64,000 nt of DNA from Klebsiella indica (GCF_005860775.1 NZ_VCHQ01000006.1:62001-126000), one strand, 5' to 3'. Shown: positions 19,574-28,465, counted from the stretch's first letter. Translations and numbers: made by a program. The notes: generated by a model from the letters alone, not told the origin.

Positions 19574-21646
19574 ATGTCGTATACACCAATGGGCGATCTT
19601 GGGCAGCAGGGCCTGTTTGATATCACCCGCACGTTATTACAGCAGCCGGATCTGGCTGCGCTGAGCGAAACGTTAACCCGTCTGGTGCAACAGTCCGCGC
19701 TCGCCGACCGGGCGGCAATTATTTTATGGCATCCCGGTAACCATCGTGCGGTCCGGCATGCCTGCGACGAAGCCGGGCACCCGCTAAACTACGAAGACGA
19801 AACCGTCCTTGCCAACGGTCCGGTACGACGCCTGCTGTCGCGACCGGATGCGCTGTATTGCGACAGGGCGACTTTTGCCGAAACCTGGCCGCAGCTGGCC
19901 AGCAGCGGACTCTACCCCACATTTGGTTATTACTGCCTGCTGCCGCTGGCGGCGGAGGGCCGCATCTTCGGCGGCTGCGAATTTATACGCAATGCCGACC
20001 AACCGTGGACGGAAAAAGAGTACCAGCGGCTGCACACCTTTACGCAAATCATTGCCGTGGTGACCGAGCAAATCCAGAGCCGTGTCAGCAATAACAGCGA
20101 TTACAATCTGCTATGTCGTGAGCGCGATAATTTTCGCATTCTGGTGGCGATCACCAATGCCGTACTCTCGCGGCTGGATATCGATGAGCTGGTCAGCGAA
20201 GTGGCGAAGGAGATTTATCATTATTTCCGCATTGACGCCATCAGCGTCGTGCTGCGCAGCAACCGTAAAGGCAAGCTCAATATCTACTCCACCCACTATC
20301 TTGACGCCGACCATCCGGTGCACGATCAAAGCGAGGTGGATGAAGCCGGAACCCTGACCGAGCGGGTATTTAAGAGCAAAGAAATGCTGCTGCTCAATCT
20401 GCAAGATTATGACCGGCTGGCGCCGTACGAAAAAATGCTCTTTGAAATATGGGACAACAAAATCCAGACCCTGTGCCTGTTGCCGTTGATGTCCGGCAAC
20501 ACGCTGCTTGGCGTGCTGAAGCTGGCGCAGTGCGATGAAAAAGTATTCACCACCACCAACCTCAAATTGTTGCGGCAGATTGCCGAACGGGTCTCAATCG
20601 CCATTGATAACGCCCTCGCCTATCGTGAGATTCAGCGCCTGAAAGAGCGTCTGGTGGATGAGAACCTCGCGTTGACTGAACAGCTCAATAACGTCGAGAG
20701 CGAATTTGGCGAAATCATTGGCCGCAGCGAAGCGATGCATCGCGTGCTTAAGCAGGTCGAGATGGTGGCGCACAGCGACAGCACGGTGCTTATCCTTGGC
20801 GAAACCGGGACCGGTAAAGAGCTGATTGCTCGCGCCATTCATAACCTGAGCGGCCGCAACAGCCGCCGGATGGTGAAAATGAACTGCGCGGCCATGCCCG
20901 CCGGACTGCTGGAAAGCGATCTCTTTGGCCACGAGCGCGGCGCCTTTACCGGCGCCAGCGCCCAGCGCATTGGCCGCTTCGAACTGGCGGATAAAAGTTC
21001 GCTGTTCCTTGATGAAGTCGGCGACATGCCCGTGGAACTGCAGCCGAAACTGCTGCGCGTATTACAGGAACAGGAGTTCGAACGCCTCGGTAGCAATAAG
21101 CTGATTCACACCGATGTCCGCCTGATCGCCGCGACTAACCGCGACCTTAAGCAGATGGTCGCCAATCGTGAATTCCGTAGCGATCTCTACTACCGCTTGA
21201 ACGTCTTTCCGATCCACCTGCCGCCGTTGCGCGAACGCCCGGACGATATTCCGTTACTGGTGAAAGCCTTCACCTTTAAAATCGCCCGCCGTCTTGGGCG
21301 CAATATCGACAGCATTCCGGCGGAAACGTTGCGTACCCTCAGCCGTATGGAGTGGCCGGGTAATGTGCGCGAACTGGAGAACGTTATCGAACGGGCGGTG
21401 CTGCTGACCCGCGGCAACGTGCTGCAATTATCACTACCGGAAATAAGTATCGAGCAGGCGCCGCTGACAGCGGAGGTAGCAGCAAAAGAAGGAGAGGACG
21501 AATACCAGCTGATTGTCCGGGTACTGAAAGAGAGCAACGGCGTGGTTGCCGGGCCGAAAGGCGCGGCCCAACGACTGGGATTAAAACGCACAACATTACT
21601 TTCCCGTATGAAACGTCTGGGCATTAGCAAAGATGTTCTGGTATAA
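19574..21646 (+). CDS. fhlA: Formate hydrogenlyase transcriptional activator FhlA
   Basis: The 690-residue protein has two N-terminal GAF-type sensing domains (about 20-370), a sigma54-interacting AAA+ domain with Walker A GETGTGKE (about 413) and the sigma54 loop GAFTGA, Walker B FLDEVGDMP, and a C-terminal Fis-type helix-turn-helix (GAAQRLGLKRTTLLSRMKRL). It binds formate and activates hyc, hyp, hydN-hypF and fdhF. It starts with MSYTPMGDLGQQGLFDITRT as in E. coli; the ribosome site is weak. It is normally the last gene of the hyp operon, but here a repeat separates it from hypE. The linker before the helix-turn-helix differs from E. coli. Confidence 0.96.
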   Translation: MSYTPMGDLGQQGLFDITRTLLQQPDLAALSETLTRLVQQSALADRAAIILWHPGNHRAVRHACDEAGHPLNYEDETVLANGPVRRLLSRPDALYCDRATFAETWPQLASSGLYPTFGYYCLLPLAAEGRIFGGCEFIRNADQPWTEKEYQRLHTFTQIIAVVTEQIQSRVSNNSDYNLLCRERDNFRILVAITNAVLSRLDIDELVSEVAKEIYHYFRIDAISVVLRSNRKGKLNIYSTHYLDADHPVHDQSEVDEAGTLTERVFKSKEMLLLNLQDYDRLAPYEKMLFEIWDNKIQTLCLLPLMSGNTLLGVLKLAQCDEKVFTTTNLKLLRQIAERVSIAIDNALAYREIQRLKERLVDENLALTEQLNNVESEFGEIIGRSEAMHRVLKQVEMVAHSDSTVLILGETGTGKELIARAIHNLSGRNSRRMVKMNCAAMPAGLLESDLFGHERGAFTGASAQRIGRFELADKSSLFLDEVGDMPVELQPKLLRVLQEQEFERLGSNKLIHTDVRLIAATNRDLKQMVANREFRSDLYYRLNVFPIHLPPLRERPDDIPLLVKAFTFKIARRLGRNIDSIPAETLRTLSRMEWPGNVRELENVIERAVLLTRGNVLQLSLPEISIEQAPLTAEVAAKEGEDEYQLIVRVLKESNGVVAGPKGAAQRLGLKRTTLLSRMKRLGISKDVLV

Positions 21647-21684
21647 CCAGAGAGTCATTTCTAAACGCATTGAGCGGAGGCATT

Positions 21685-22113
21685 ATGGCGGTATCAGCAC
21701 GTAACCAACTCGCCGGCACAGTCAGCGCGGTCGCCACTGGCGCAGTCAACGACGAAATCGAACTGACTTTAGCGGGCGGCGCAAAGCTGGTGGCGATCGT
21801 CACCCACAGCAGCAAAGAAGTGTTGGGTCTGGCGACAGGTAAAGACGCCATTGCGCTGATTAAAGCGCCGTGGGTCACGCTGGCGACAGAAGATTGTGGT
21901 CTGAAGTTTTCCGCCCGCAACCAGTTCACCGGTAGCGTGACCCAGGTGACAGAAGGCGCGGTGAACGCCACCGTGCATATTCAGGCCGACGCGGGCTTTG
22001 AAATCATCGCCGTGGTCACCAATGAAAGCCAGCAAGAGATGAAGCTGGCGCAGGGCAGCCGTGTCATCGCGCTGATTAAGGCTTCCGCCATTCTTATTGC
22101 CACCCGCGCCTGA
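21685..22113 (+). CDS. Molybdate-binding di-Mop (double TOBE) protein
   Basis: The 142-residue cytoplasmic protein is two tandem Mop/TOBE domains of about 68 residues, each starting SARNQL(A/F)xG and ending with IALIKA(P/S)...TLAT/LIAT. Proteins of this type (ModG/MopI) bind molybdate or tungstate at subunit interfaces. It starts 38 bp after fhlA with a strong GGAGG site; an upstream TTG reading is rejected. Its place next to fhlA suggests a link to molybdenum supply for formate dehydrogenase H, which needs molybdopterin; this link is inferred. The 18-bp hairpin downstream probably ends the transcript. Confidence 0.88.
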   Translation: MAVSARNQLAGTVSAVATGAVNDEIELTLAGGAKLVAIVTHSSKEVLGLATGKDAIALIKAPWVTLATEDCGLKFSARNQFTGSVTQVTEGAVNATVHIQADAGFEIIAVVTNESQQEMKLAQGSRVIALIKASAILIATRA

Positions 22114-22121
22114 TTAATATT

Positions 22122-22163
22122 CAGAACGCCGTTTCATTTCTATTTAAATGAAACGGCGTTCTG
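22122..22163. terminator. Perfect 18-bp hairpin downstream of the Mop gene
   Basis: CAGAACGCCGTTTCATTT (22122-22139) is followed by a 6-nt loop and its exact complement (22146-22163). No T-run follows on either strand, so it may be a 3'-end stabiliser or bidirectional terminator. Longer and cleaner than most terminators in the window. Confidence 0.7.
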
Positions 22164-22229
22164 TGAAGCCACTCGCAATACTTGTTACTCATCAATGATA
22201 AATAAGCCTTTTCCTTACTGGAGATGCTT

Positions 22230-23177
22230 ATGACGCGTTTACCCCTGGCGGCGGCCATCATGCTGCTTTTGTCTGCTCCGACGGCATTCGCCTCCCTGTC
22301 GACCTTTTCAGTCTGGCCCGGCGGTGAAGCGCCCGGGGCGAAACACAGCCCGGTGGTTGAATCTCTCGTGGAGCGCAGTAACAATCCCGTGCTGCCTGAC
22401 CGCGCCGTCACCGGCATTCGCGCCCCGGCAATCACCGTTTATGCGCCAGAGAAGCCCAACGGTATCGCCCTGCTGGTGACGCCAGGAGGATCATATCAGC
22501 GTGTGGTGCTGGATAAAGAAGGCAGCGACCTTGCGCCGGTATTTAATGCGCAAGGCTATACCCTGTTTGTGATGACTTATCGGATGCCCGCGGAGGGTCA
22601 CACGGAGGGCAGCGATGCTCCGCTGGCCGATGTACAGCGCGCGTTGCGTACCCTGCGGTCGCGTGCCGCAGAGTGGCATATCGACCCGCATAAAATCGGT
22701 ATCATGGGGTTTTCCGCCGGGGGGCACGTGGCAGCGAGCCTGGAGACCCGCTACAACGCGTCGGTTTACACCGCCATCGATGCTATCGACCAGCAGAGCG
22801 CGCGACCAGATTTTGCCATACTCGCGTACCCGGTGATTTCCATGGAGCCGGCGATTGCCCATCGCGGCTCGCGCAAAGCGCTGATTGGCGATACGCCGAC
22901 AGCAGAGCAACAGCGCCGTTATTCGCCGGAGCAGAATGTGACGCCTGAGACGCCGCCGACATTTATTCTGCATGCGGTAGACGATCCTTCGGTACCGGTG
23001 GATAACTCACTGGTCATGTTCAACGCGCTGCGCGCCCACAAGGTGCCGACGGAATTGCATTTGTTCGCCGAGGGCAAGCATGGCTTCGGTATTCGTGGAA
23101 CGAAAGGTCTGCCCGTCGCCGAGTGGCCGCAGCTGGCGATGAACTGGATAGACTCGCTGCCCGACATGAAAAAATAG
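22230..23177 (+). CDS. Secreted alpha/beta-hydrolase (esterase/acetylxylan esterase-like)
   Basis: The 315-residue protein has a Sec signal peptide (LPLAAAIMLLLSAPTAFA, cut about residue 21) and an alpha/beta-hydrolase fold: nucleophile Ser in GFSAGGH, acid Asp in HAVDDPSVP, and His in KHGFG, plus an oxyanion-type VTPGGSY loop. This fits the periplasmic acetyl-esterase family seen in enteric and plant-associated bacteria. Substrate cannot be read. Two ATGs are close; the second (22230) has TGGAG at proper spacing. It is a single gene after a hairpin, not obviously tied to FHL or sit. Confidence 0.8.
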   Translation: MTRLPLAAAIMLLLSAPTAFASLSTFSVWPGGEAPGAKHSPVVESLVERSNNPVLPDRAVTGIRAPAITVYAPEKPNGIALLVTPGGSYQRVVLDKEGSDLAPVFNAQGYTLFVMTYRMPAEGHTEGSDAPLADVQRALRTLRSRAAEWHIDPHKIGIMGFSAGGHVAASLETRYNASVYTAIDAIDQQSARPDFAILAYPVISMEPAIAHRGSRKALIGDTPTAEQQRRYSPEQNVTPETPPTFILHAVDDPSVPVDNSLVMFNALRAHKVPTELHLFAEGKHGFGIRGTKGLPVAEWPQLAMNWIDSLPDMKK

Positions 23178-23257
23178 CGTCACCTGTTCTGATGCCAATC
23201 GGTTAAGCGAGTCATCGGTGTTGTCGTCTGTTTCATTGACTAACGGCATTCGCTTTT

Positions 23258-23673
23258 TCGGTGGTTCTGGTGAAAATGGCGCATTTTTAATTTCCCCATT
23301 GGATTCAGTGGCCTGTTCCGTTCACGGTTAATACGAGGATATTCTTCATATGCATTGCGTGTGAACGGCCAGGGGGACGTTTCGCCCGTCCCCCTGCACC
23401 CCCGGCATTGCGCTGAAAACCTGCCGCTGCGCGGTCCGCTCCACTCCGGCTTCATCTGGCGGACCGGGCGGGACTCGACGTCCTGTCTCGACCCGCCCTC
23501 TGGCCGCCGTCCTGGCGGCCAGTCCTGGATGCGCGCCTGCGTTCCCGCCAGGTTTCCTTGATGCGCCCAACCCCCCTGCTGTGAGCCTGGGCTGAAACGG
23601 TTACTCCCCTGCGGCTGTGGGTTCAAATCTCCTGCGTTTTGCAACCGAATAGGGATTTCGCCAGAACCACCGA
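23258..23673. repeat. 416-bp inverted-repeat-bounded, GC-rich structured element
   Basis: The ends are TCGGTGGTTCTGGTGAAA (23258-23275) and TTTCGCCAGAACCACCGA (23656-23673), 18-bp inverted arms with one mismatch. Inside are several strong hairpins: GGGGGACG/CGTCCCCC (about 23371-23393), CGGTCCGC/GCGGACCG, GGGCGGG/CCCGCCC and GGCCGCC/GGCGGCC, then a tRNA-like GGGTTCAAATC. No convincing gene. It could be a structured RNA locus (reminiscent of prophage antisense immunity RNAs) or a non-autonomous mobile element. Nothing else is recognised in the rest of 23178-24034 apart from the sit promoter. Confidence 0.6.
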
Positions 23674-23929
23674 TTAACGGAACCGAGCAGCCAGCCTCTA
23701 CACACGGCTGACAGCCCCTTAACTGACCAGCATTAGCCTCCTGCCTCTTGTAAGTCGGTAAGCGCACGCTTCATTAAGCGTCTCTTCAGTAAATGGCCTT
23801 AAACAAATAACATATTGTTATATAATAAAAAATTAAGAAAAACCGCCTCCACTGCCTTCTTCATCATTCCCCTGACAGAATCTGGTCTGCTGCACGATTT
23901 TGTTCTCATGCTAACCATTTGCCTTGAAT

Positions 23930-23948
23930 TTAAATAATAATCATTTTC
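23930..23948. promoter_or_regulatory. Fur box upstream of sitA
   Basis: The 19-bp site contains AATAATCATTTTC and matches about 14 of 19 positions of GATAATGATAATCATTATC. It lies 87-105 bp upstream of the sitA start, consistent with iron repression of sit. Confidence 0.75.
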
Positions 23949-23972
23949 ATTTACTAATAGCCTGTGCTATAT

Positions 23973-23992
23973 AACATAGCAAAAGCTATAAA
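23973..23992. promoter_or_regulatory. MntR box upstream of sitA
   Basis: AACATAGCAAAAGCTATAAA closely matches the enterobacterial MntR operator AACATAGCAAAGGCTATGTT, with the left half perfect. It lies about 45-60 bp upstream of sitA and explains manganese repression of sit operons. Confidence 0.85.
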
Positions 23993-24034
23993 TGATGATT
24001 AATTAATCGCAACCTGCAACCTGTGAGGGATCCT

Positions 24035-24952
24035 ATGCTGCACCTGCCACCTTTGAAACATCTGCTGCTTGCCACGACTCTGGCGCTACTGACCATTGCC
24101 CCCGTCCAGGCAAAAGAGAAATTTAAAGTCATTACCACGTTTACCGTCATCGCCGACATGGCGCAAAACGTCGCGGGCGATGCGGCTGACATCAGTTCAA
24201 TCACTAAACCCGGTGCCGAGATCCATGAATATCAGCCGACCCCCGGGGATATCAGGCGGGCACAAGGCGCGCAGTTGATCCTCGCCAACGGCCTCAATCT
24301 TGAACTGTGGTTCGCCCGTTTTTATCAGCACCTGAACGGCGTACCAGAGGTGGTGGTCAGCAACGGCATTCAGCCGATGGGCATCAGCGAAGGGCCTTAT
24401 AACGGCAAACCCAACCCACATGCCTGGATGTCCGCAGATAACGCCCTGATCTATGTCGACAATATCCGCGACGCGCTGGTGAAATACGATCCTGAGAATG
24501 CCAATACTTACCGCCACAACGCCGAGACTTACAAAGAGAAAATTCGCCAGACCATGGCACCGCTGAAGGCGGAACTGGGGAAACTGCCGCAGGATAAACG
24601 CTGGCTGGTGACCAGTGAGGGCGCATTCTCCTATCTGGCTCGCGACAACGATCTGCGCGAACTCTACCTGTGGCCAATCAACGCCGACCAACAGGGCACG
24701 CCGCAGCAGGTGCGCAAAACCATTGATACGATGAAGAAAAAGCATATCCCGACCATCTTTAGCGAAAGCACTATCTCCGATAAACCGGCGCGCCAGGTGG
24801 CAAGAGAAGCAGGCGCTCACTACGGCGGCGTTTTATACGTCGACTCTCTGAGCGCCGCCGATGGCCCGGTGCCGACCTATCTCGACCTGCTGCGCGTCAC
24901 CACGCAAACCATCGTCCAGGGCATCAACGACGGATTGAGGAAACAATCATGA
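24035..24952 (+). CDS. sitA: Mn2+/Fe2+ ABC transporter substrate-binding protein SitA
   Basis: The 305-residue protein has a signal peptide ending in APVQA-KEKF and a cluster A-I zinc/manganese solute-binding fold, with metal ligands in EIHEYQPTP, NPHAWMS, and later Glu/Asp residues. It closely resembles Salmonella SitA. A GTG four codons upstream is in frame, but GAGGGA fixes the ATG at 24035. It captures Mn2+/Fe2+ in the periplasm for SitBCD. First gene of sitABCD, behind Fur and MntR boxes. Confidence 0.95.
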   Translation: MLHLPPLKHLLLATTLALLTIAPVQAKEKFKVITTFTVIADMAQNVAGDAADISSITKPGAEIHEYQPTPGDIRRAQGAQLILANGLNLELWFARFYQHLNGVPEVVVSNGIQPMGISEGPYNGKPNPHAWMSADNALIYVDNIRDALVKYDPENANTYRHNAETYKEKIRQTMAPLKAELGKLPQDKRWLVTSEGAFSYLARDNDLRELYLWPINADQQGTPQQVRKTIDTMKKKHIPTIFSESTISDKPARQVAREAGAHYGGVLYVDSLSAADGPVPTYLDLLRVTTQTIVQGINDGLRKQS

Positions 24953-25770
24953 GTGACGCACTACCGGGGATCGCAGTCAACAACGTCAGCGTGACCTGGC
25001 GTAACGGGCATACCGCCCTGCGGGATGCGTCATTCAACGTCCCACGCGGTTCGATTGCCGCGCTGGTCGGGGTGAACGGCTCAGGAAAGTCGACGCTGTT
25101 TAAAGCATTGATGGGCTTTGTTCACGTGGCGCGCGGCGATATTGCGATTCTCGGCCAGCCGGTTAACCGGGCCCTGCGCCAGAACCTCGTCGCCTATGTC
25201 CCGCAGGCGGAAGAAGTGGACTGGTCCTTCCCGGTGCTGGTGGAAGACGTGGTGATGATGGGCCGCTACGGCCATATGGGCTGGCTACGACGAGCGAAAA
25301 AACGCGACCATGAAATTGTTGATGCCGCGCTGGCGCGGGTCGGCATGAGCGAGTATCGCCACCGGCAGATAGGCGAACTTTCCGGCGGACAGAAAAAGCG
25401 CGTGTTTCTGGCCCGCGCGATCGCCCAACAAGGGAAAGTGATTCTGCTGGATGAGCCCTTTACCGGCGTCGATGTGCAGACGGAAGCGCGCATCATTGAG
25501 CTGCTGCGGGAGCTGCGCAATGAAGGGTGTACCATGCTGGTTTCGACCCATAACCTCGGTTCGGTGAGCGAATTCTGCGACTACACGGTGATGGTCAAAG
25601 GTACCGTGCTGGCCAGCGGCCCGACGGAAACCACGTTTACCGCTGAAAACCTTGAGATCGCTTTTAGCGGCGTACTGCGCCATGTAGTGTTGAGCGGCGC
25701 GGAAGAGAAAATTATTACCGACGATGAGCGGCCGTTTATTAGCCGCTGCGTGGCGGGAGGTAAGGAATGA
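24949..25770 (+). CDS. sitB: Mn2+/Fe2+ ABC transporter ATPase SitB
   Basis: The 273-residue ABC ATPase has Walker A GVNGSGKSTL, signature LSGGQKKRVFLARA and Walker B ILLDEPFTGVD. It powers SitCD. It overlaps sitA and sitC by ATGA junctions. The C-terminal extension after residue 230 is usual for SitB/YfeB. Confidence 0.95.
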   Translation: MSDALPGIAVNNVSVTWRNGHTALRDASFNVPRGSIAALVGVNGSGKSTLFKALMGFVHVARGDIAILGQPVNRALRQNLVAYVPQAEEVDWSFPVLVEDVVMMGRYGHMGWLRRAKKRDHEIVDAALARVGMSEYRHRQIGELSGGQKKRVFLARAIAQQGKVILLDEPFTGVDVQTEARIIELLRELRNEGCTMLVSTHNLGSVSEFCDYTVMVKGTVLASGPTETTFTAENLEIAFSGVLRHVVLSGAEEKIITDDERPFISRCVAGGKE

Positions 25771-26627
25771 ACTGGCTGCTGGAGCCGTTTGGCTATCAGT
25801 ATATGCTGAACGCGATGTGGGTCTCGGCGCTGGTGGGAGGCGTGTGCGCGTTTCTCTCCTGCTATCTGATGCTCAAAGGCTGGTCGTTGATTGGCGATGC
25901 CCTCTCCCACTCCATCGTACCCGGCGTGGCGGGAGCATATATGCTCGGCCTGCCTTTCGCGCTGGGCGCCTTTCTTTCCGGCGGGCTGGCAGCGGGCAGT
26001 ATGCTGTTTCTCAATCAACGCTCGAAGCTGAAAGAAGATGCGATTATCGGCCTGATCTTCTCCTCTTTTTTCGGCATCGGCCTGTTTATGGTTTCACTGA
26101 ATCCCACGTCGGTGAATATCCAGACCATTATTCTCGGCAATATTCTGGCCATTGCCCCGGAGGATATTATTCAACTGGCGGCAATTGGTTTTATTTCGAT
26201 GGTAATTCTGCTGCTGAAGTGGAAAGACCTGATGGTAACCTTTTTCGATGAGAACCACGCCCGTTCAATTGGCCTCAATACCCGTGGGCTGAAACTGTTG
26301 TTCTTCACGTTGCTGGCGGCCTGTACCGTGGCGGCACTGCAAACCGTCGGCGCATTTCTGGTGATTTGCCTGGTGGTCACCCCCGGCGCCACCGCCTGGC
26401 TGCTGACCGACCGCTTCCCGCGCCTGCTGCTCATTGCCGTGGCTATCGGTAGCCTGACCAGCTTTTTCGGCGCGTGGATCAGCTACTATCTGGACGGTGC
26501 GACCGGCGGCATCATCGTCGTGGCGCAAACGCTGCTGTTTTTAGTCGCTTTTGTTTTTGCACCGAAGCACGGCCTGCTTGCCAGCCGTCGTCTCGCCAGG
26601 AGGTCCCATGCTGAACGTGCTGCTTGA
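25767..26627 (+). CDS. sitC: Mn2+/Fe2+ ABC transporter permease SitC
   Basis: The 286-residue inner-membrane protein is an ABC-3 family permease with about eight helices and the LKGWSLIGDALSHSIVPG cytoplasmic loop that contacts the ATPase. It pairs with SitD. Its 3' end overlaps sitD by 20 bp. Confidence 0.95.
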   Translation: MNWLLEPFGYQYMLNAMWVSALVGGVCAFLSCYLMLKGWSLIGDALSHSIVPGVAGAYMLGLPFALGAFLSGGLAAGSMLFLNQRSKLKEDAIIGLIFSSFFGIGLFMVSLNPTSVNIQTIILGNILAIAPEDIIQLAAIGFISMVILLLKWKDLMVTFFDENHARSIGLNTRGLKLLFFTLLAACTVAALQTVGAFLVICLVVTPGATAWLLTDRFPRLLLIAVAIGSLTSFFGAWISYYLDGATGGIIVVAQTLLFLVAFVFAPKHGLLASRRLARRSHAERAA

Positions 26628-27453
26628 ACCTTTCCAGTTTCCTTTTATGGTTAACGCCATACTGGTGGCAATGATTGTCGCCGTTCCCTGTGCGCTGCTT
26701 TCCGTGTTCCTGGTGCTGAAAGGCTGGGCGCTGATGGGCGACGCCATGAGCCATGCGGTATTTCCCGGCGTCGTGGTGGCCTATATTGTCGGCGTCCCCT
26801 TCGCCATCGGCGCGTTTATCGCCGGGTTATTCTGCGCTATCGCCACCGGTTACCTCGATGATAACAGTCGCATCAAGCGCGACACGATCATGGGAATTGT
26901 GTTTTCCGGGATGTTCGGCGCGGGTCTGGTGCTGTACGTCGCGATTCAGTCGGAGGTTCATCTCGACCATATTTTGTTTGGCGATATGCTGGGTATTTCG
27001 GCCAATGATATTGTACAAACGTCGCTGATTGCGCTGCTCATCGCCTTAATTATCGGCCTGAAGTGGCGCGATTTTCTGTTGCACGCCTTTGATCCGCAGC
27101 AGGCCAGGGCCAGCGGGCTGCGCTGCGGGCTGCTGCACTACGGGCTGCTGTGCATGATTGCGCTGACCATCGTCGCAACGCTAAAAGCCGTGGGGATTAT
27201 TCTGTCGATTTCATTACTGATCGCGCCGGGGGCAATCGCCCTGCTGTTGACACGGCGCTTCGTCAGCGCTCTGTTGCTGGCAGTGGTCATTGCGGTGAGC
27301 TGTTCACTGGGCGGCGTGTGGTTGTCGTTTTATCTCGACAGCGCCCCCGCGCCGACCATTGTGGTGTTGTTTACCCTCCTGTTTGTTATCGCGTTTGTCA
27401 GTACGTCGGTTCGCGATCATCGAACGCTGTCAGAAGCACCAGGCCGCGGCTAG
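26608..27453 (+). CDS. sitD: Mn2+/Fe2+ ABC transporter permease SitD
   Basis: From the ATG at 26608 (AGGAGG just upstream) the protein is 281 residues and a second ABC-3 permease, with LKGWALMGDAMSHAVFPG mirroring SitC. The longer in-frame reading into sitC is not used. Last gene of the sit operon; a GC hairpin follows about 30 bp after the stop. Confidence 0.95.
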   Translation: MLNVLLEPFQFPFMVNAILVAMIVAVPCALLSVFLVLKGWALMGDAMSHAVFPGVVVAYIVGVPFAIGAFIAGLFCAIATGYLDDNSRIKRDTIMGIVFSGMFGAGLVLYVAIQSEVHLDHILFGDMLGISANDIVQTSLIALLIALIIGLKWRDFLLHAFDPQQARASGLRCGLLHYGLLCMIALTIVATLKAVGIILSISLLIAPGAIALLLTRRFVSALLLAVVIAVSCSLGGVWLSFYLDSAPAPTIVVLFTLLFVIAFVSTSVRDHRTLSEAPGRG

Positions 27454-27484
27454 CGCCGCCGGAAGTGCCTGGAATAAAACAGGC

Positions 27485-27509
27485 CCCCTTGCCCTTTCAG
27501 GGTGAGGGG
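27485..27509. terminator. Hairpin between sitD and ygbA
   Basis: CCCCTTGCCCT and AGGGTGAGGGG pair with one G-U/mismatch around TTC. It lies between convergent sitD and ygbA and can serve both, though a T-run is missing. The motif resembles a stretch at about 19215. Confidence 0.5.
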
Positions 27510-27544
27510 ACGCTTCCGAAGGCGCTACGCAGCGCGAGCCGGGG

Positions 27545-27889
27545 CTATTTTTTAGACCGGTACTTTTCGGGAAGCGCGGGGACAGGGCGTTTATCATCAA
27601 TCAGATGGCGAAGAGTCAGGATCGGATGACGCCAGAGCATTCGCGGCCCGGCCCAGCGCATAATCTGCTTCATCTCTTCGCGTCTCGCGGGTTGATAGCA
27701 GTGTACCGGACACTGCCTGCAGGCGGGTTTTTCTTCACCAAATACGCACTTATCCAGACGCTTGTCCGCGTAGGCATTAAGCGCCCGGTAATGTTCAGCG
27801 TCGTCACTGGCATCCTGACAGAGGCGCCGATAGAGCGAAATCATACTGCTAATGGTCTTTTTTTCCCGCGCAATACGTTTCCCCGCCAT
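27545..27889 (-). CDS. ygbA: YgbA family protein (nitrous-oxide/NO-linked)
   Basis: The 114-residue cytoplasmic protein matches the YgbA_NO family: basic N-terminus (AGKRIAREKKTISSMISLY), and conserved cysteines in DKCVFGEEKPACRQCPVHCY. In E. coli ygbA is next to fhlA, is NsrR-regulated and induced by nitric oxide; its role in NO-stressed growth is only partly defined. Here sit and a hydrolase gene lie between fhlA and ygbA. The CxxC-type cysteines could bind a metal or cluster; this is inference. Confidence 0.88.
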   Translation of the reverse strand: MAGKRIAREKKTISSMISLYRRLCQDASDDAEHYRALNAYADKRLDKCVFGEEKPACRQCPVHCYQPARREEMKQIMRWAGPRMLWRHPILTLRHLIDDKRPVPALPEKYRSKK

Positions 27890-27945
27890 AGACTGTTCCT
27901 CACCAATAAAGATGCATTAATAATACACGTTTAAAGAGAGCAATG

Positions 27946-28251
27946 TCACTCACTACTCCCTGAGGAGTATGCCGGTTTATCCACGTGTCCCAGCGCTTTG
28001 TCCGGGAAGCAAACGTCGCGAACCCGGCGTTTCAGTTCGGCGGCATCGGGAAAACCACCATCCTGCTTACGCTCCCAAATTTGTACCTCATTAACCGTCA
28101 CCACGAAAATCCCGCCGGTTCCCGGTACCAGCGTCACCGAGCCAATATCGGTACTGAAACTGTGCAGCAATTCCTGGGCCATCCAGCTGGCGCGCAGCAT
28201 CCAGTTACATTGCGAACAATAGGTAATGGTAATAGCGGCTTTGTGACTCAT
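27946..28251 (-). CDS. SelW/SelT/SelH (Rdx-type) thioredoxin-like protein
   Basis: Read from the ATG at 28251 the protein is 101 residues and begins MSHKAAITITYCSQCNWMLR. The CxxC after the first beta strand and the GGIFVVTVN...IWERKQDGGFPDAAELKRRVRD pattern are those of the Rdx/SelW family, whose bacterial members have Cys in place of selenocysteine. Function in bacteria is not established beyond probable redox activity. An upstream reading of 22 extra codons runs toward the heme Fur box and is rejected. It diverges from the heme receptor gene across a 214-bp gap. Confidence 0.8.
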   Translation of the reverse strand: MSHKAAITITYCSQCNWMLRASWMAQELLHSFSTDIGSVTLVPGTGGIFVVTVNEVQIWERKQDGGFPDAAELKRRVRDVCFPDKALGHVDKPAYSSGSSE

Positions 28252-28333
28252 CGCTTTCTCACTGTCAGTAAAGGGGTAAATTGTAAACAACTTGCAGATT
28301 AATTGAGAAATAATCAATAATTTTGTTGCAAAC

Positions 28334-28352
28334 GATAATACCTATCATTACC
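28334..28352. promoter_or_regulatory. Fur box of the heme uptake operon
   Basis: GATAATACCTATCATTACC matches the Fur consensus at both outer hexamers. It lies 114-132 bp upstream of the receptor start and about 83 bp upstream of the divergent Rdx gene, so both could be iron-controlled. Confidence 0.75.
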
Positions 28353-28465
28353 ATTCGCGATAATTAAGTATGGAACAATATGTCCGGTCATGGAATAACA
28401 GGACACACCTGCACTCTGGAAGTAATGCGTGGGCCAATACTAATAATTATCAAGGCGTGGCTATT

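Noticed and set aside
23240-23767. 175-codon minus-strand open frame over the GC-rich element
   Set aside because: It reads through the hairpins and terminal repeats; translation is low complexity. The DNA structure explains it better, although similar hypothetical proteins may be annotated elsewhere.
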